Notes under the pieces: generated by a model
What the model saw: only the letters and a program-made list of their open reading frames with translations
What the model was told of the DNA's origin: nothing
The model's database searches: none
From: Halorussus gelatinilyticus
Lineage (GTDB): Archaea; Halobacteriota; Halobacteria; Halobacteriales; Haladaptataceae
NCBI RefSeq assembly: GCF_023238445.1
Contig: NZ_CP096658.1
Span: 1,612,001-1,676,000 of the forward strand
Reading direction: 5' to 3'
Length of the DNA stretch: 64,000 bases
In this document: positions 42,559 through 51,872 of the stretch, in pieces
Layout: the number at the start of each line of letters is the position of its first letter
Position numbering within the stretch: position 1 is the first letter of the stretch
Program-made: the position numbers and the translations under genes

Positions 42559-42583
42559 CGGTCGCCTCTCGGAGACGCGAGGG

Positions 42584-42589
42584 TTTAGG
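42584..42589 (+). promoter_or_regulatory. Candidate box A for the lipoate ligase-like gene
   Basis: TTTAGG, about 28 nt before the ATG at 42614. Its position supports that start and a divergent promoter with the M23-like gene. Confidence 0.4.
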
Positions 42590-42613
42590 TACTCCGGATG
42601 CGAACGGTCGGGC

Positions 42614-43318
42614 ATGCGCGTACTCCGCGGCCGGGCGGCGGGTCGGGACGCCGACCGCGACGTCGTCGCGGCGATGCTCGAACGGGCCGCCGAAACCGGC
42701 GAGGCGTCGGTCCGGGTGTGGCGACCCCACCGCCAACTCGCCTTCGGGCGGCGCGACTCGCGGGCCGACGACTACGAGGTGGCCAAGAAAGTCGCCGACG
42801 CCTGCGACTTCCCGCCGGTCGAGCGCTCGGTCGGCGGGCGAGCGGTCGCCTACACCGGCAACACCGTCGCGTTCGCCAACGTGGTCCCCTTGGCCGACAT
42901 GCGGGTCGGGATGGACGACCGCTACGAGGAGACCACTCGCGCGGTCCAGCGCGCCCTCTGGCGACTCGGCGTCCCCGCCTCGCGGGGCGAACCCGAGGCG
43001 AGCTTCTGCCCCGGCGACTACTCGCTCCAGCGCGACGGCAAACTGGTCGGCGTCGCCCAGCGCGTCCGGAAGAACGCCGCGCTCGTCTCGGGCGTCGTCG
43101 TCGTCCGCGACCGCGAGGAGATAGCGGGCGTCCTCGACCCCGTCTACGCCGCGCTCGACGTGCCCTTCGACCCGGATTCGGTCGGGAGCGTCGCCGGCGC
43201 GGGCGGTGACGGCGACCCCGAGCGCGTCGCTCGGACTATCGAGGACCTGCTGGTCGGCGACCGGCCCGCCGAAGTCGAACATGTCGGCGACGCCCCGGAC
43301 GTCGAACCCGCCGACTGA
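42614..43318 (+). CDS. lplA: Lipoate-protein ligase A family protein
   Basis: 234 residues from the ATG at 42614. The BPL/LplA catalytic domain shows WRPHRQLAFGRRDSR, then ERSVGGRAVAYTGNTVAFANV, then CPGDYSLQRDGKLVGVAQRVRKNA, with the lysine of GKLVG-AQ typical of lipoyl-AMP binding. Family members attach lipoate or octanoate to 2-oxoacid dehydrogenase E2 or GcvH. The RRXXGGG motif is present as RSVGGRA. Divergent from the M23-like gene. Confidence 0.85.
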   Translation: MRVLRGRAAGRDADRDVVAAMLERAAETGEASVRVWRPHRQLAFGRRDSRADDYEVAKKVADACDFPPVERSVGGRAVAYTGNTVAFANVVPLADMRVGMDDRYEETTRAVQRALWRLGVPASRGEPEASFCPGDYSLQRDGKLVGVAQRVRKNAALVSGVVVVRDREEIAGVLDPVYAALDVPFDPDSVGSVAGAGGDGDPERVARTIEDLLVGDRPAEVEHVGDAPDVEPAD

Positions 43319-43483
43319 GGCCCTTCTGCGCGAGGACTGCGACCCTTTCGAGGACGTTTCTACTCCGATTCCGGCGGTCGATTCCGGAACAGTTCATACG
43401 CCACCGTCGATTCCGGAAAGTCTACGACGTCGAAAGTACGAATCGGGACGCTTAGGACGCCGACCCCCCAATCCCCGACCGGA

Positions 43484-44794
43484 ATGCTCACCATCCGGAA
43501 CGCGACGCTCGCCGACGGCCGCGAGGTGGACGTGCGAATCGACACGTCCGCGGGCCGCATCGCGGGCGTCGGCTCGACGCTGACCCACTCGGGCGACTCC
43601 ATCGACGCCGACGGGAAGCTCCTCATGCCGGGGATGATAGACGCGCACGTCCACTTCCGCGAACCCGGCTTCTCCCACAAGGAGACGTGGGAGACTGGCA
43701 GTCGGTCGGCCGCGGCGGGCGGCGTGACGACCGTCGTGGACCAACCCAACACCGACCCGCCGACCGTGGACGGCGCGTCGTTCGACCGGAAGGCCGAGTT
43801 CGCCGAGGCCTCCTACGTCGATTACGGCATCAACGGCGGCGTGACTCCGGAGTGGGACCCCGAAGCGCTGTTCGACCGGCCGACGCTGGCGCTCGGCGAG
43901 GTGTTCCTCGCGGACTCGACCGGCGAGATGGGCATCGAGGAGGACCTGTTCCGCGAGGCCGTCGAAGCGGCGACCGACGAGTACCGCGTCGTCACCGTCC
44001 ACGCCGAGGACGCCGACCTGTTCGACGAGGAAGCGAGGGAGCGCGCCGGCGACGACTACGACGCGTGGAGCGCCTACCGGACCGCCGAGGCCGAGGCCGC
44101 GGCGGTCGAGCGCGCGGTCGAAATCGGTGCCGAAGCGGACGCCCGGATTCACGTCGCCCACACCAGCACGCCGGAGGGCGTCGATGCCGCGAAAGCGGGC
44201 GGTGCGACCTGCGAGGTGACGCCCCACCACCTCTTCCTCTCGCGCGAAGACTACGACGAGTTGGGTACCTTCGGGCGGATGAACCCGCCGCTCCGGAGCG
44301 AGCAGCGCCGCGAGGCCGTCTTCGAGCGCGTGGCGGACGGCACCGTCGATATCGTGGCGACCGACCACGCGCCCCACACCCGCGAGGAGAAGGACGCGAG
44401 CGTCTGGGACGCGCCCAGCGGCGTCCCCGGCGTCGAGACCGCCCTGCCGCTCCTGCTCGAAGAGGCCCGGAAGGAGAACCTGAGCTACGAGCGCGTCCGG
44501 GACCTGACCGCGGCGAACCCAGCCGACGTGTTCGGCCTGACCCGGAAGGGCCGCATCGAGCAGGGGCTGATGGCCGACCTCGTGCTGGTCGACCCGGACG
44601 CGAGCCGCGAGATTCGCGGCGAGGACCTCCACTCGAAGTGCGACTGGACGCCCTTCGAGGGCATGCGGGGGGTGTTCCCCGAACTGACGATGGTCCGCGG
44701 GAACGTGGTGTACCGCGACGAGTCGGCCGAGTACGAGGGCATCGACGCCGACGGGGAGTTCGCTGAAGCGGTCGGCGAGAACGTCCGCGGGTAG
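43484..44794 (+). CDS. pyrC: Dihydroorotase
   Basis: 436-residue amidohydrolase. N-terminal metal motif DAHVHFRE, further His in VTVHAED and HVAHTSTPEG, and the catalytic Asp in ATDHAPH. The substrate loop GRMNPPLR identifies the dihydroorotase group rather than hydantoinase or allantoinase. It closes N-carbamoyl-aspartate to dihydroorotate in pyrimidine synthesis. Monocistronic here. Confidence 0.93.
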   Translation: MLTIRNATLADGREVDVRIDTSAGRIAGVGSTLTHSGDSIDADGKLLMPGMIDAHVHFREPGFSHKETWETGSRSAAAGGVTTVVDQPNTDPPTVDGASFDRKAEFAEASYVDYGINGGVTPEWDPEALFDRPTLALGEVFLADSTGEMGIEEDLFREAVEAATDEYRVVTVHAEDADLFDEEARERAGDDYDAWSAYRTAEAEAAAVERAVEIGAEADARIHVAHTSTPEGVDAAKAGGATCEVTPHHLFLSREDYDELGTFGRMNPPLRSEQRREAVFERVADGTVDIVATDHAPHTREEKDASVWDAPSGVPGVETALPLLLEEARKENLSYERVRDLTAANPADVFGLTRKGRIEQGLMADLVLVDPDASREIRGEDLHSKCDWTPFEGMRGVFPELTMVRGNVVYRDESAEYEGIDADGEFAEAVGENVRG

Positions 44795-45322
44795 CGACCC
44801 GGACGGGACTCCCCGAGACCGTCGGGACTTTCCCCGGACTCTCCGCCGACGGTCCCCGGCGAACCCGGAACTCGATAATTTCCAAGCTGGCGGACGACGA
44901 GCCAGAAATAATCGTGACGTTCCGGGTCTGATGTGGATTTTTCAAGAACGCTTATCCACTTCTCAAACTCAGAATTGAAAGAGTTGCCCAGAAGAGCGCA
45001 GTTATGTGTAGATAGTCCGTAGTAGTCGTCGGCGGCGCGCTCCCGCCGACTAACGCACTGTCAGCCAACCGCCAACCAGAAGGGTACTCGTCCGCCGACG
45101 TACTCGACGCGGCGTCTGCTCGGACGCCCGTCATCCACTTTTGACGCGCCCTCGTCCGTACGACGGGACCGACTAGTTCGCCGACTATCTCGCCGAGACG
45201 TGACCGTAGCAACGGTAAAGAAACGTCTGGTTTGTCGAAACGAACGTGTGGACACTTTTAAGAACGAAAGGCGTCGTTCAGCGAGCGAGTGCGGTTCGCC
45301 GTGTGGTCTTCCGTCGCTCGGT
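44795..45322. other. 528-bp gap, partly AT-rich
   Basis: Lower-GC sequence (about 44875-45000) with T-rich runs on both strands lies between convergent genes, suitable for transcription termination. The rest has no convincing reading frame: a minus-strand frame of 86 codons at 44952-45212 has unlikely composition and no promoter. I could not identify an IS remnant. Confidence 0.5.
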
Positions 45323-45484
45323 TCAGTCGGCGATGCCGTCGCGGAGGACCGGCGCGAACGCGTAGCCGACCGCGACGACGGCCAACACCGCCGCGAACAG
45401 TCGACCGGGTTCCTGGCTGGCCTGCCAGACGACGAACGCGAGTCCGAGGCCGACCGCGGCAGCGAGGCGCGTAGTTTCGTTCAT
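45323..45484 (-). CDS. 53-residue membrane protein, unknown
   Basis: Starts MNETTRLAAAVG at 45484. Two hydrophobic helices (about 5-22 and 28-46) with a short basic-acidic end. It lies 49 bp after the membrane protein at 45534-45941 on the same strand, possibly in one transcript. Confidence 0.55.
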   Translation of the reverse strand: MNETTRLAAAVGLGLAFVVWQASQEPGRLFAAVLAVVAVGYAFAPVLRDGIAD

Positions 45485-45533
45485 GTTCGGACGTACGGAG
45501 TCCACAACTTAAAACCGGCTTACTCCAGCGGGG

Positions 45534-45941
45534 CTACGCGAGACTTCCGACGACCCACGTCGCTACCATCGCGCCGACCATTCCGCCGAGACCGACGCTC
45601 CCGAGTAGCGCCATCGCCTGCCGGGAGTCGGCCTCAGACCAGTCGGACCTACCGCCGAGGTGTCGCTGGAAGTTCTCGATGCCCTCGCCCGCGAACACCG
45701 ACCCCGACCAGCCCAGAATCGAGAAGCCGAAGACGAGCGCGCCGACGGCGAAGATTTTCTCGCTGGCGAACGCGACGGACTCGCCGGTGAGAACGAGAGC
45801 CGGAACCGCGAGACCGGCCAGCGCCGCGCCGAGCGCGAGCGCGCGCCCGAGTCGGCGCAGGCGCTCGCGGAGCGTCGGCGCGTCGCCGGACTCCGGCGAC
45901 GCGCCGTCGGGCGAATCGTGGTGTCGGTGGTCGGCGGTCAT
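45534..45941 (-). CDS. Membrane protein of unknown function
   Basis: 135 residues from the ATG at 45941 (MTADHRHHD). A His/Asp-rich start is followed by three TM segments (about 34-52, 62-82 and 110-131), joined by a loop with FAGEGIENFQRHLGGRSDW. It follows the permease gene (54 bp) on the same strand, but has no transporter motif. No family recognised. Confidence 0.65.
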   Translation of the reverse strand: MTADHRHHDSPDGASPESGDAPTLRERLRRLGRALALGAALAGLAVPALVLTGESVAFASEKIFAVGALVFGFSILGWSGSVFAGEGIENFQRHLGGRSDWSEADSRQAMALLGSVGLGGMVGAMVATWVVGSLA

Positions 45942-45994
45942 GTTCTCGATATCTGGAATCGGTCGTCGGGCGAAATCGCGGTCGTCCGGCGTCG

Positions 45995-46951
45995 TCAGTC
46001 CACCGTCTCGCGCATCCGCGGGTCGAGCGCGTCGCGCATCCCGTCGCCCAGCAGGTTGAACCCGAGGACGGTGATGGCGAGGAACAGACCGGGGAAGAAC
46101 GACCACCACCAGTCACCGGTCAGCAGGCCCTGATTCACGCCGTTCGACAGCATCAGCCCCCACGAGGGCGTCCCGGCCTCGGCACCGAATCCGAGGAACG
46201 AGAGCGCCGCGATGTCGATGATGGCCAGCCCGAAGTTGAGCGTGGACTGGACCGTGATGGGCGCGAGGCAGTTGGGCAGGATGTGGCGGACGATGACGCG
46301 GGGGTCTTTCGCGCCGAGCGCCTCGGTCGCCTCGATGTACTCGTCTTCCAGCACCTTCAGCGCGGCCCCGCGGACGACGCGGGCGAACCGCGGCGTGTAC
46401 ACCAGCGTCAGCGCGATGACGACCTTCCAGAGGCCCGCGCCGAAGATGGCGACCAGCGCCAGCGCCAGCAGGAGACTCGGGAACGCCAACAGCACGTCCA
46501 TCGTCCGCATGATGACGTTGTCCGCGATGTTGCCCTTGTAGGCCGCTAGAATCCCGAGCCCGACGCCCAGCACCGTCGATGCGCCGACCGTGATGGTGCC
46601 GTACTTCATCGCCAGCCACGCGCCGTACAGCACGCGCCGGAAGATGTCCCGCGACTGGATGTCGGTGCCGAAGGGGTAGGCGAACATGCCGTACTCGCCG
46701 ACGATGGCGGTCTTCTTCGAGAGCCAACTCGGCGGCGCGAGGTTGGGGTTGGTACCGATCTGACTCTGCGTGACCGACGCGAGGTCGATGAACAGTCGCG
46801 CGTAGAGCGCGATGGCCACCATGGCGAAGATGATGGTCAGACCTGCGACGGCGAGACGGTTCGACAGCAGTTCGGAGAGGAACGGGGACGCGCGGAGTCG
46901 CTCCACGACGCCGCGCTGCCCCACGTCCTCGCGTTGTGTTTCCGTACTCAT
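45995..46951 (-). CDS. dppC: Peptide ABC transporter permease (DppC type), second system
   Basis: 318 residues, six TM helices. The external loop has YPFGTDIQSRDIFRRVLYG, which corresponds to the GTDxxGRD motif of DppC. The EAA loop is EALGAKDPRVIVRHILPNCL. It overlaps nothing but lies two bases from the DppB gene, in the same operon. Confidence 0.92.
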   Translation of the reverse strand: MSTETQREDVGQRGVVERLRASPFLSELLSNRLAVAGLTIIFAMVAIALYARLFIDLASVTQSQIGTNPNLAPPSWLSKKTAIVGEYGMFAYPFGTDIQSRDIFRRVLYGAWLAMKYGTITVGASTVLGVGLGILAAYKGNIADNVIMRTMDVLLAFPSLLLALALVAIFGAGLWKVVIALTLVYTPRFARVVRGAALKVLEDEYIEATEALGAKDPRVIVRHILPNCLAPITVQSTLNFGLAIIDIAALSFLGFGAEAGTPSWGLMLSNGVNQGLLTGDWWWSFFPGLFLAITVLGFNLLGDGMRDALDPRMRETVD

Positions 46952-46953
46952 CG

Positions 46954-47967
46954 TTATTGGTCGATCCGCGGGTCGAGGTAGGAGTAAGTCACGTCCACGA
47001 GCAGGTTGACCATCGTGAACAGGAACGCGAAGGTGAGGACGGTGCCCTGCACGACCGGGTAGTCACCGACCTGAATCGCGCTCACCAGCAGGGTGCCGAT
47101 GCCCGGAATCCCGAAGACGGTCTCGGTCAGCACCGCACCGCCCAGCAGGGTGCCGAACTGGATGCCGATGACCGTCACGACCGGGATGAGCGCGTTCTGG
47201 AAGCCGTGTTTCATGACCGTGATCTTCGAGCCTTGGCCCTTCGCTCGGGCGGTCCGCATGTAGTCCTGCCGGATGACTTCGAGCATCGACGACCGCATCA
47301 TCCGGGAGATGAGCGCCATCGAGTAGATGCCGATGACGACCGACGGCAGAAAGAGATGCATCGCGGCCGACTGGAACGCCGCGAAGTTCCCGCGGACGAG
47401 CGTGTCGAACGTGATGATGCCCGTGATGGGAGTGATGCTGAACTCCGAGGCGATGCGGCCGCTCGCGGGGAACCAGTTCAGAACCTGGGCGAACAGGAGG
47501 ATGAGGAGCGGACCGCTCCAGTAGATGGGGACGCTGATACCGGTCAGCGCGCCGATGCGCGTCACGTGGTCGCTCACCGCGTCCTGCTTGACCGCCCCGA
47601 GCAGACCGATGGGGATGCCGAAGAGGATGCCGAGGAACTGGCCGAACAGCGCCATCTCGAGCGTGACAGGGAGCTTGTACCGCAGCACCTGTTTGACCGG
47701 CGTTCCCTTCTGAATCTGGTAGGAGTTGCCGAAGTCGAACTGCGCCGCTTCGAGCAGGAACCTGCCGTACTGTACCCAGATGGGGTCGTTGAGTCCGAGT
47801 TCCGCCCGGACCTGCTGGACGAACTGCTCGGATGCCCGCTGGCCCGCGATGACGCGGGCGGGGTCGCCGGGTGCCATATGCAGGATGGCGAAAACGAACG
47901 TCGCCACTCCGAACAGCACCGGGACCAGGAGTAGGAGGCGTTTGATAACGAACCGCTTGGAAATCAT
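46954..47967 (-). CDS. dppB: Peptide ABC transporter permease (DppB type), second system
   Basis: 337 residues with the DppB start KRFVIKRLLLLVPVLFGVATFVF and EAA loop ARAKGQGSKITVMKHGFQNA. Six TM helices predicted. A hairpin followed by T residues sits just upstream (47976-47996) and may attenuate transcription from the binding-protein genes. Confidence 0.92.
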   Translation of the reverse strand: MISKRFVIKRLLLLVPVLFGVATFVFAILHMAPGDPARVIAGQRASEQFVQQVRAELGLNDPIWVQYGRFLLEAAQFDFGNSYQIQKGTPVKQVLRYKLPVTLEMALFGQFLGILFGIPIGLLGAVKQDAVSDHVTRIGALTGISVPIYWSGPLLILLFAQVLNWFPASGRIASEFSITPITGIITFDTLVRGNFAAFQSAAMHLFLPSVVIGIYSMALISRMMRSSMLEVIRQDYMRTARAKGQGSKITVMKHGFQNALIPVVTVIGIQFGTLLGGAVLTETVFGIPGIGTLLVSAIQVGDYPVVQGTVLTFAFLFTMVNLLVDVTYSYLDPRIDQ

Positions 47968-47975
47968 TCACTCGC

Positions 47976-47996
47976 AAAATTGACCGCAGGGGTCAA
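47976..47996 (-). terminator. Hairpin plus T-run between binding protein and permease genes
   Basis: On the minus strand TTGACC, a 5-base loop, GGTCAA, then TTTT. It also has six T upstream. It lies 9 bp before the DppB start and could reduce read-through, giving more binding protein than permease. Archaeal terminators often need only the T tract. Confidence 0.45.
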
Positions 47997-48095
47997 AAAA
48001 GACTCGTTACGGCGGTGCCCGCACGCGGTGTTGCGGGCCGAGGGGCCGGGTCGAGCCTCGACCGGTCGGGCCGCAAGCGGTCGGGCGTCGGTCGG

Positions 48096-49838
48096 TTACT
48101 TTTCGAGCGAGACCTGCTTCAGGAACGGGCCGCCGATGGGCGCGATTTCGAAGCCGCTGACGCGCTTGGCGACACCGCGCATCGTCTTGGTGTGGTCCAG
48201 CGCCACCCACGGCTGTTCCTCGTGGAATATCTTGCCGGCCTGCTGGTACTTGGGCTTGCGCTCGCTCGTCTTGTAGCTCGTCTGGGCCTCTTCGGTGAGT
48301 TTCATGAACTCGGTGTTGGCCCACGCCGCCACGTCGAGCGTGTTGAAGTTGTCGTGCTTGCTCGGGTCGGCCCAGTCCTGTCCCTCGGGCACGGCGTCGC
48401 GCGAGATGCCAGGGTGGAGCAGGGCGTAGTAGAAGTTGTCCGGGTCGCCGTTGTCGGTCATCCAGCCGAGGAAACACGCGTCGTGCTTGTAGTTCTCGGT
48501 GTAGGTGAGGTAGGCCTTCCACGGCATCGTGTTGAGTTCGACCGTGACACCGACATCGCCGAGGTTCGACTTGATGAGTTGGGCGGCCTGCCGCGGCGAG
48601 GGGAGGTAGGGCCGCGGGTTCTTCATGATGGACAGCTCGAAGCTGAGCCCGTCGTATCCGGCCTCCTTGAGCATCTTCTTGGCCTTGTCGGGCTTGTAAC
48701 CGTACGGGTCGAGGTCGGGGTTGTACCCCATCACGCTCTCGGGGATAGGCTGGCTGGCCTGCGAGGCGATGCCCTTGAAGATGGTGTTGACCAGCGACTT
48801 CGTGTCGATGGCGTAGCTGATGGCCTGTCGGACCTTCTTGTTCCGGAAGGCTTCGACCCGCGCCATGTTGAACGCCATGTAACCGACGTTGATGCCGGGC
48901 ATCGAGACGAGTTCGGCCTTGTTCGACCCCTCGATGATCTTCGAGGACTGGGCACCGAGACCGTCCACGATGTCCGCGCCGCCCGAGACGAGCGTCTGGG
49001 CACGCGTCGAGTTCTTGCCGACCGCCGTGAAGACGACCTCGCCGACCTTCGCGTTCTGTTCGCCCCAGAACTCCTCGTTCTTGCTCAGGCGGATGCGCTG
49101 GTTGCCTTGGTCCCAGTTCTCGAACTTGAACGGCCCGGTTCCGACCGGGTTGCTCTTGAGGTCCGTGCCGTACTTCTTGATGGCCTTCAGCGAGTGGACC
49201 TTCGAGCAGAACATCGCCAGGTTGGCGAGGATGGGCGCGTACTGCTGCTTGAGGGTGATGCTGACGCCATATTTTCCGTCCTTCTTGACCGACTTGATCC
49301 AGCTACCGAGCGAGTACGGGCCGTACGACGACACGTAGTCCTTGCCGGGGTAGTGCTCGTAGTCCTCGTCCACGAACCGGCGGTACGTCGCCACGAAGTC
49401 CTTCGCGGTGAACTCGTCGCCGTTGTGGAACTTCACGCCCTCGCGGAGCGTCAGGCTGACCGTCTTGCCGTCGACGTTCCACTTGGTCGCCAGTCCGGCC
49501 TTCAGCGAGGTCTTGCCGGGCTTGAACTCGATGAGGCTGTCGTAAATCTGGTTGGTGACCTTCGCGACTTCACCGCTGGTCGTGTTCTGGAAGTCGAGGG
49601 TCCCGGAGTCGGCACCGCGGGCGTAGGTCAGCGTCCCGCCGGAACTGCCGCTCTCCTCGGTGGTCGTCGTGTCGGTCTCGCCACCCTCGGTCGTCCCGCT
49701 CGTCGTCTCGGTCGTGCCGGTGGTCGTGCCGTCGCCTTCGCCGCCGCCACCGGTACACCCGGCGAGCGTCGCCGCCGCCGTCGCACCACCGGCCGCTTTC
49801 AAGAAACTACGCCGCTTCAAACTGTCATCTGTCGCCAT
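48096..49838 (-). CDS. Peptide-binding lipoprotein 1, second system
   Basis: 580 residues. Tat signal KRRSFLKAAGG ends in the lipobox LAGC, so it is exported and lipid-anchored. A Thr/Glu-rich linker (32-60) leads to the SBP_bac_5 domain (GTLDFQNTTSGEVAKVTNQIY, REGVKFHNGDEFTAKDF). It is a close paralogue of the next gene upstream. Candidate box A at 49864-49871. Confidence 0.92.
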   Translation of the reverse strand: MATDDSLKRRSFLKAAGGATAAATLAGCTGGGGEGDGTTTGTTETTSGTTEGGETDTTTTEESGSSGGTLTYARGADSGTLDFQNTTSGEVAKVTNQIYDSLIEFKPGKTSLKAGLATKWNVDGKTVSLTLREGVKFHNGDEFTAKDFVATYRRFVDEDYEHYPGKDYVSSYGPYSLGSWIKSVKKDGKYGVSITLKQQYAPILANLAMFCSKVHSLKAIKKYGTDLKSNPVGTGPFKFENWDQGNQRIRLSKNEEFWGEQNAKVGEVVFTAVGKNSTRAQTLVSGGADIVDGLGAQSSKIIEGSNKAELVSMPGINVGYMAFNMARVEAFRNKKVRQAISYAIDTKSLVNTIFKGIASQASQPIPESVMGYNPDLDPYGYKPDKAKKMLKEAGYDGLSFELSIMKNPRPYLPSPRQAAQLIKSNLGDVGVTVELNTMPWKAYLTYTENYKHDACFLGWMTDNGDPDNFYYALLHPGISRDAVPEGQDWADPSKHDNFNTLDVAAWANTEFMKLTEEAQTSYKTSERKPKYQQAGKIFHEEQPWVALDHTKTMRGVAKRVSGFEIAPIGGPFLKQVSLEK

Positions 49839-49863
49839 AGGGAACCTTGCTCACACCTTCCAC

Positions 49864-49871
49864 ATAAGTAT
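49864..49871 (-). promoter_or_regulatory. Box A for binding lipoprotein 1
   Basis: On the minus strand ATACTTAT, about 29 nt before the ATG at 49838, so this binding protein can be transcribed alone. Confidence 0.5.
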
Positions 49872-49959
49872 GCCGGACCAAGAGGAGTGACAAAAATAGA
49901 ACAATCACTCGCTACCGAGTTCTATTTTTCTAAACCTTCGAAAAGAGTAAAAACCCGGG

Positions 49960-51639
49960 TCAGTTCGTGAGTTCGACCTGCTTGAGGAACGGTCCGCCGA
50001 TGGGTGCGACGACGAAGTTCTCGACGTTCGAGCCGATTCCCCGAAGTTCCTTGGCGTGGTCCATGAACACCCACGGAGCCTCGTCGTGGGCAATCTGGGC
50101 CGCCTGTTTGTACAGGTCGGCTCGCTCCTGCTGGTTGTACGTCTTCTGGGCCTGCTCGGTGACGTTCATGAACTCGGTGTTGGCCCACGCCGCCACGTCG
50201 AGCGTGTTGAGGCCCTCGGTATCCCAACTCACCCAGTCCTGCCCTTGGGGCACTTTGTCCTGCGAGACGCCGGGGTGGAGCAGGGCGTAGTAGAAGTTGT
50301 CCGGGTCGGCGTTGTCGGTCATCCACCCGAGGAAGCAGGCGTCGTGCTTCCCGGAACTGGTGTAGTTCAGGAAGGGGTTGAACGGCTGTTGGTTGATGTT
50401 GACCGTGATGCCGACCTGCTGGAGGTTCGACTTGACCGTCTGGGCCGCCTGAATCGGCGACGGGTTGTACGGCCGCGGGTTCTGGAACGTCGCCAACTCG
50501 AAAGTGAACCCGTCGCCGTAGCCCGCCTCGTTCAGCAACTGTTGGGCGCGCTGCGGGTCGTGCGGGTACGGGTCCAACTCCTCGTTGTAACCCAAGACGT
50601 TCGACGGGATGGGTTGGCTCGCCGGCACCGCGATGCCCCGGAAGATGGTGTTGACGATGGCCTGCGTGTTGATGGCGTAGCTGATGGCCTGTCGGACCTT
50701 CTTGTTCCGGAAGGCTTCGACCCGCGCCATGTTGAACGCCAGGTACCCGATGTTGATGCCCTGCTTCTCCAGCAGTTCGGCGTTCTGAGACTGGTCCACG
50801 ATTTGGGCGGCCTGCGCGCCCAACCCGTCGATGATGTCCGCGCCGCCCGAGACGAGCGTCTGGGCTCGGGTCGTATTCTTGCCGATGGCCGTGAACACGA
50901 CTTCGTTCACGCTCGGCACCTGCCCCCAGTAGTTCTGGTTCGCCGAGAGTCGGATGCGCTGGTTGCCTTGGTCCCAGTTCTCGAAGACGAACGGACCCGT
51001 CCCCATCGGGTTCGTGCTGAGGTCGGTGCCCCGCTGCTGTATCGCCTGCTCGGACAGCACGCTCGACGCGAACATGGCGAGGTTCCGGAGGAACGGCGCG
51101 TAGCGCTGTTCCAACTGGATGGTCATTTCGTAGTCGCCGTTCTTCTGGATGCCGCTGACCCAGTTGCCCAACGTGAACGGACCGTACGACGAGACGTACT
51201 CGTCGCCCGGATAGTACTCGTAGTTCGAGTCGGTGAACCGCCGATACGTGGCGATGAAGTCGTCCACGGTACACTCGTTGCCGTTGTGGAAGGTCGCGCC
51301 CTCCCGCATCGTGACCGTGGCTTGCTGGCCTTCGAGCGTCCACTCGGTCGCCAGTCCCGCGACGAGTTGCGACGTTCCCGGCTTGAACTCGATGAGTCGG
51401 TCGTATATCTGGTTGGTGACCTTCACGTCCTCGCCGCTGGTCGTGTTCTGCGGGTCCAACGTTCCCGAGTCGTTCCCGCGGGCGTACGTGAGCGTCCCAC
51501 CGCCCTGTTGTTCGGTCCCCTGCTGTGCGTCCTCCGCGCTCCCGGTATCGACGTAGCCCGCGACCGACGCCGACGCGGCCGCCCCACCGGCCGCCTTGAG
51601 CAGGCTCCGCCGCGAAACGGATGTGTCGTTTGAAGTCAT
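49960..51639 (-). CDS. Peptide-binding protein 2, Tat-exported without lipobox cysteine
   Basis: 559 residues, paralogue of the preceding binding protein. They share LDPQNTTSGEDVKVTNQIYDRLIEF-type blocks and NKKVRQAISYAI. The Tat signal SRRSLLKAAGGAAASASVAG is intact but the position of the lipid-modified Cys is Tyr (VAGY), so it should be released or held by protein contacts only. It shares the two permeases and the ATPase with lipoprotein 1. Own box A at 51664-51673. Confidence 0.92.
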   Translation of the reverse strand: MTSNDTSVSRRSLLKAAGGAAASASVAGYVDTGSAEDAQQGTEQQGGGTLTYARGNDSGTLDPQNTTSGEDVKVTNQIYDRLIEFKPGTSQLVAGLATEWTLEGQQATVTMREGATFHNGNECTVDDFIATYRRFTDSNYEYYPGDEYVSSYGPFTLGNWVSGIQKNGDYEMTIQLEQRYAPFLRNLAMFASSVLSEQAIQQRGTDLSTNPMGTGPFVFENWDQGNQRIRLSANQNYWGQVPSVNEVVFTAIGKNTTRAQTLVSGGADIIDGLGAQAAQIVDQSQNAELLEKQGINIGYLAFNMARVEAFRNKKVRQAISYAINTQAIVNTIFRGIAVPASQPIPSNVLGYNEELDPYPHDPQRAQQLLNEAGYGDGFTFELATFQNPRPYNPSPIQAAQTVKSNLQQVGITVNINQQPFNPFLNYTSSGKHDACFLGWMTDNADPDNFYYALLHPGVSQDKVPQGQDWVSWDTEGLNTLDVAAWANTEFMNVTEQAQKTYNQQERADLYKQAAQIAHDEAPWVFMDHAKELRGIGSNVENFVVAPIGGPFLKQVELTN

Positions 51640-51663
51640 CCAACGATACCAATCGATGATTTA

Positions 51664-51673
51664 GAATATAAGA
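51664..51673 (-). promoter_or_regulatory. Box A for binding protein 2
   Basis: On the minus strand TCTTATATTC, about 29 nt before the ATG at 51639. Confidence 0.55.
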
Positions 51674-51872
51674 ATGCGGGACCGCATTGAAGAATCGTTA
51701 GATTAGTTCAAAACTCCTACCGGTGTGCAACCAGTTCCGCCCGCTCTCACGAACTGCCTCGCAGACGACTGCAAAACTCGCGGCAGAGGAAACCCCGGAG
51801 CCGATGGCGAGGGGTACTCTCCACGAGGTCCGAGGAGCACGGGAGGCCGTCGCCGGAGCGGAGAAAAGAGAG

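Noticed and set aside
41441-43282. 613-codon minus-strand frame covering the lipoate ligase-like gene
   Set aside because: Low-complexity Arg/Gly-rich translation, in conflict with a well-conserved gene on the plus strand.
44952-45212. 86-codon minus-strand frame in the gap after pyrC
   Set aside because: No box A, no similarity I recognise, and non-acidic composition unlike the surrounding proteins.
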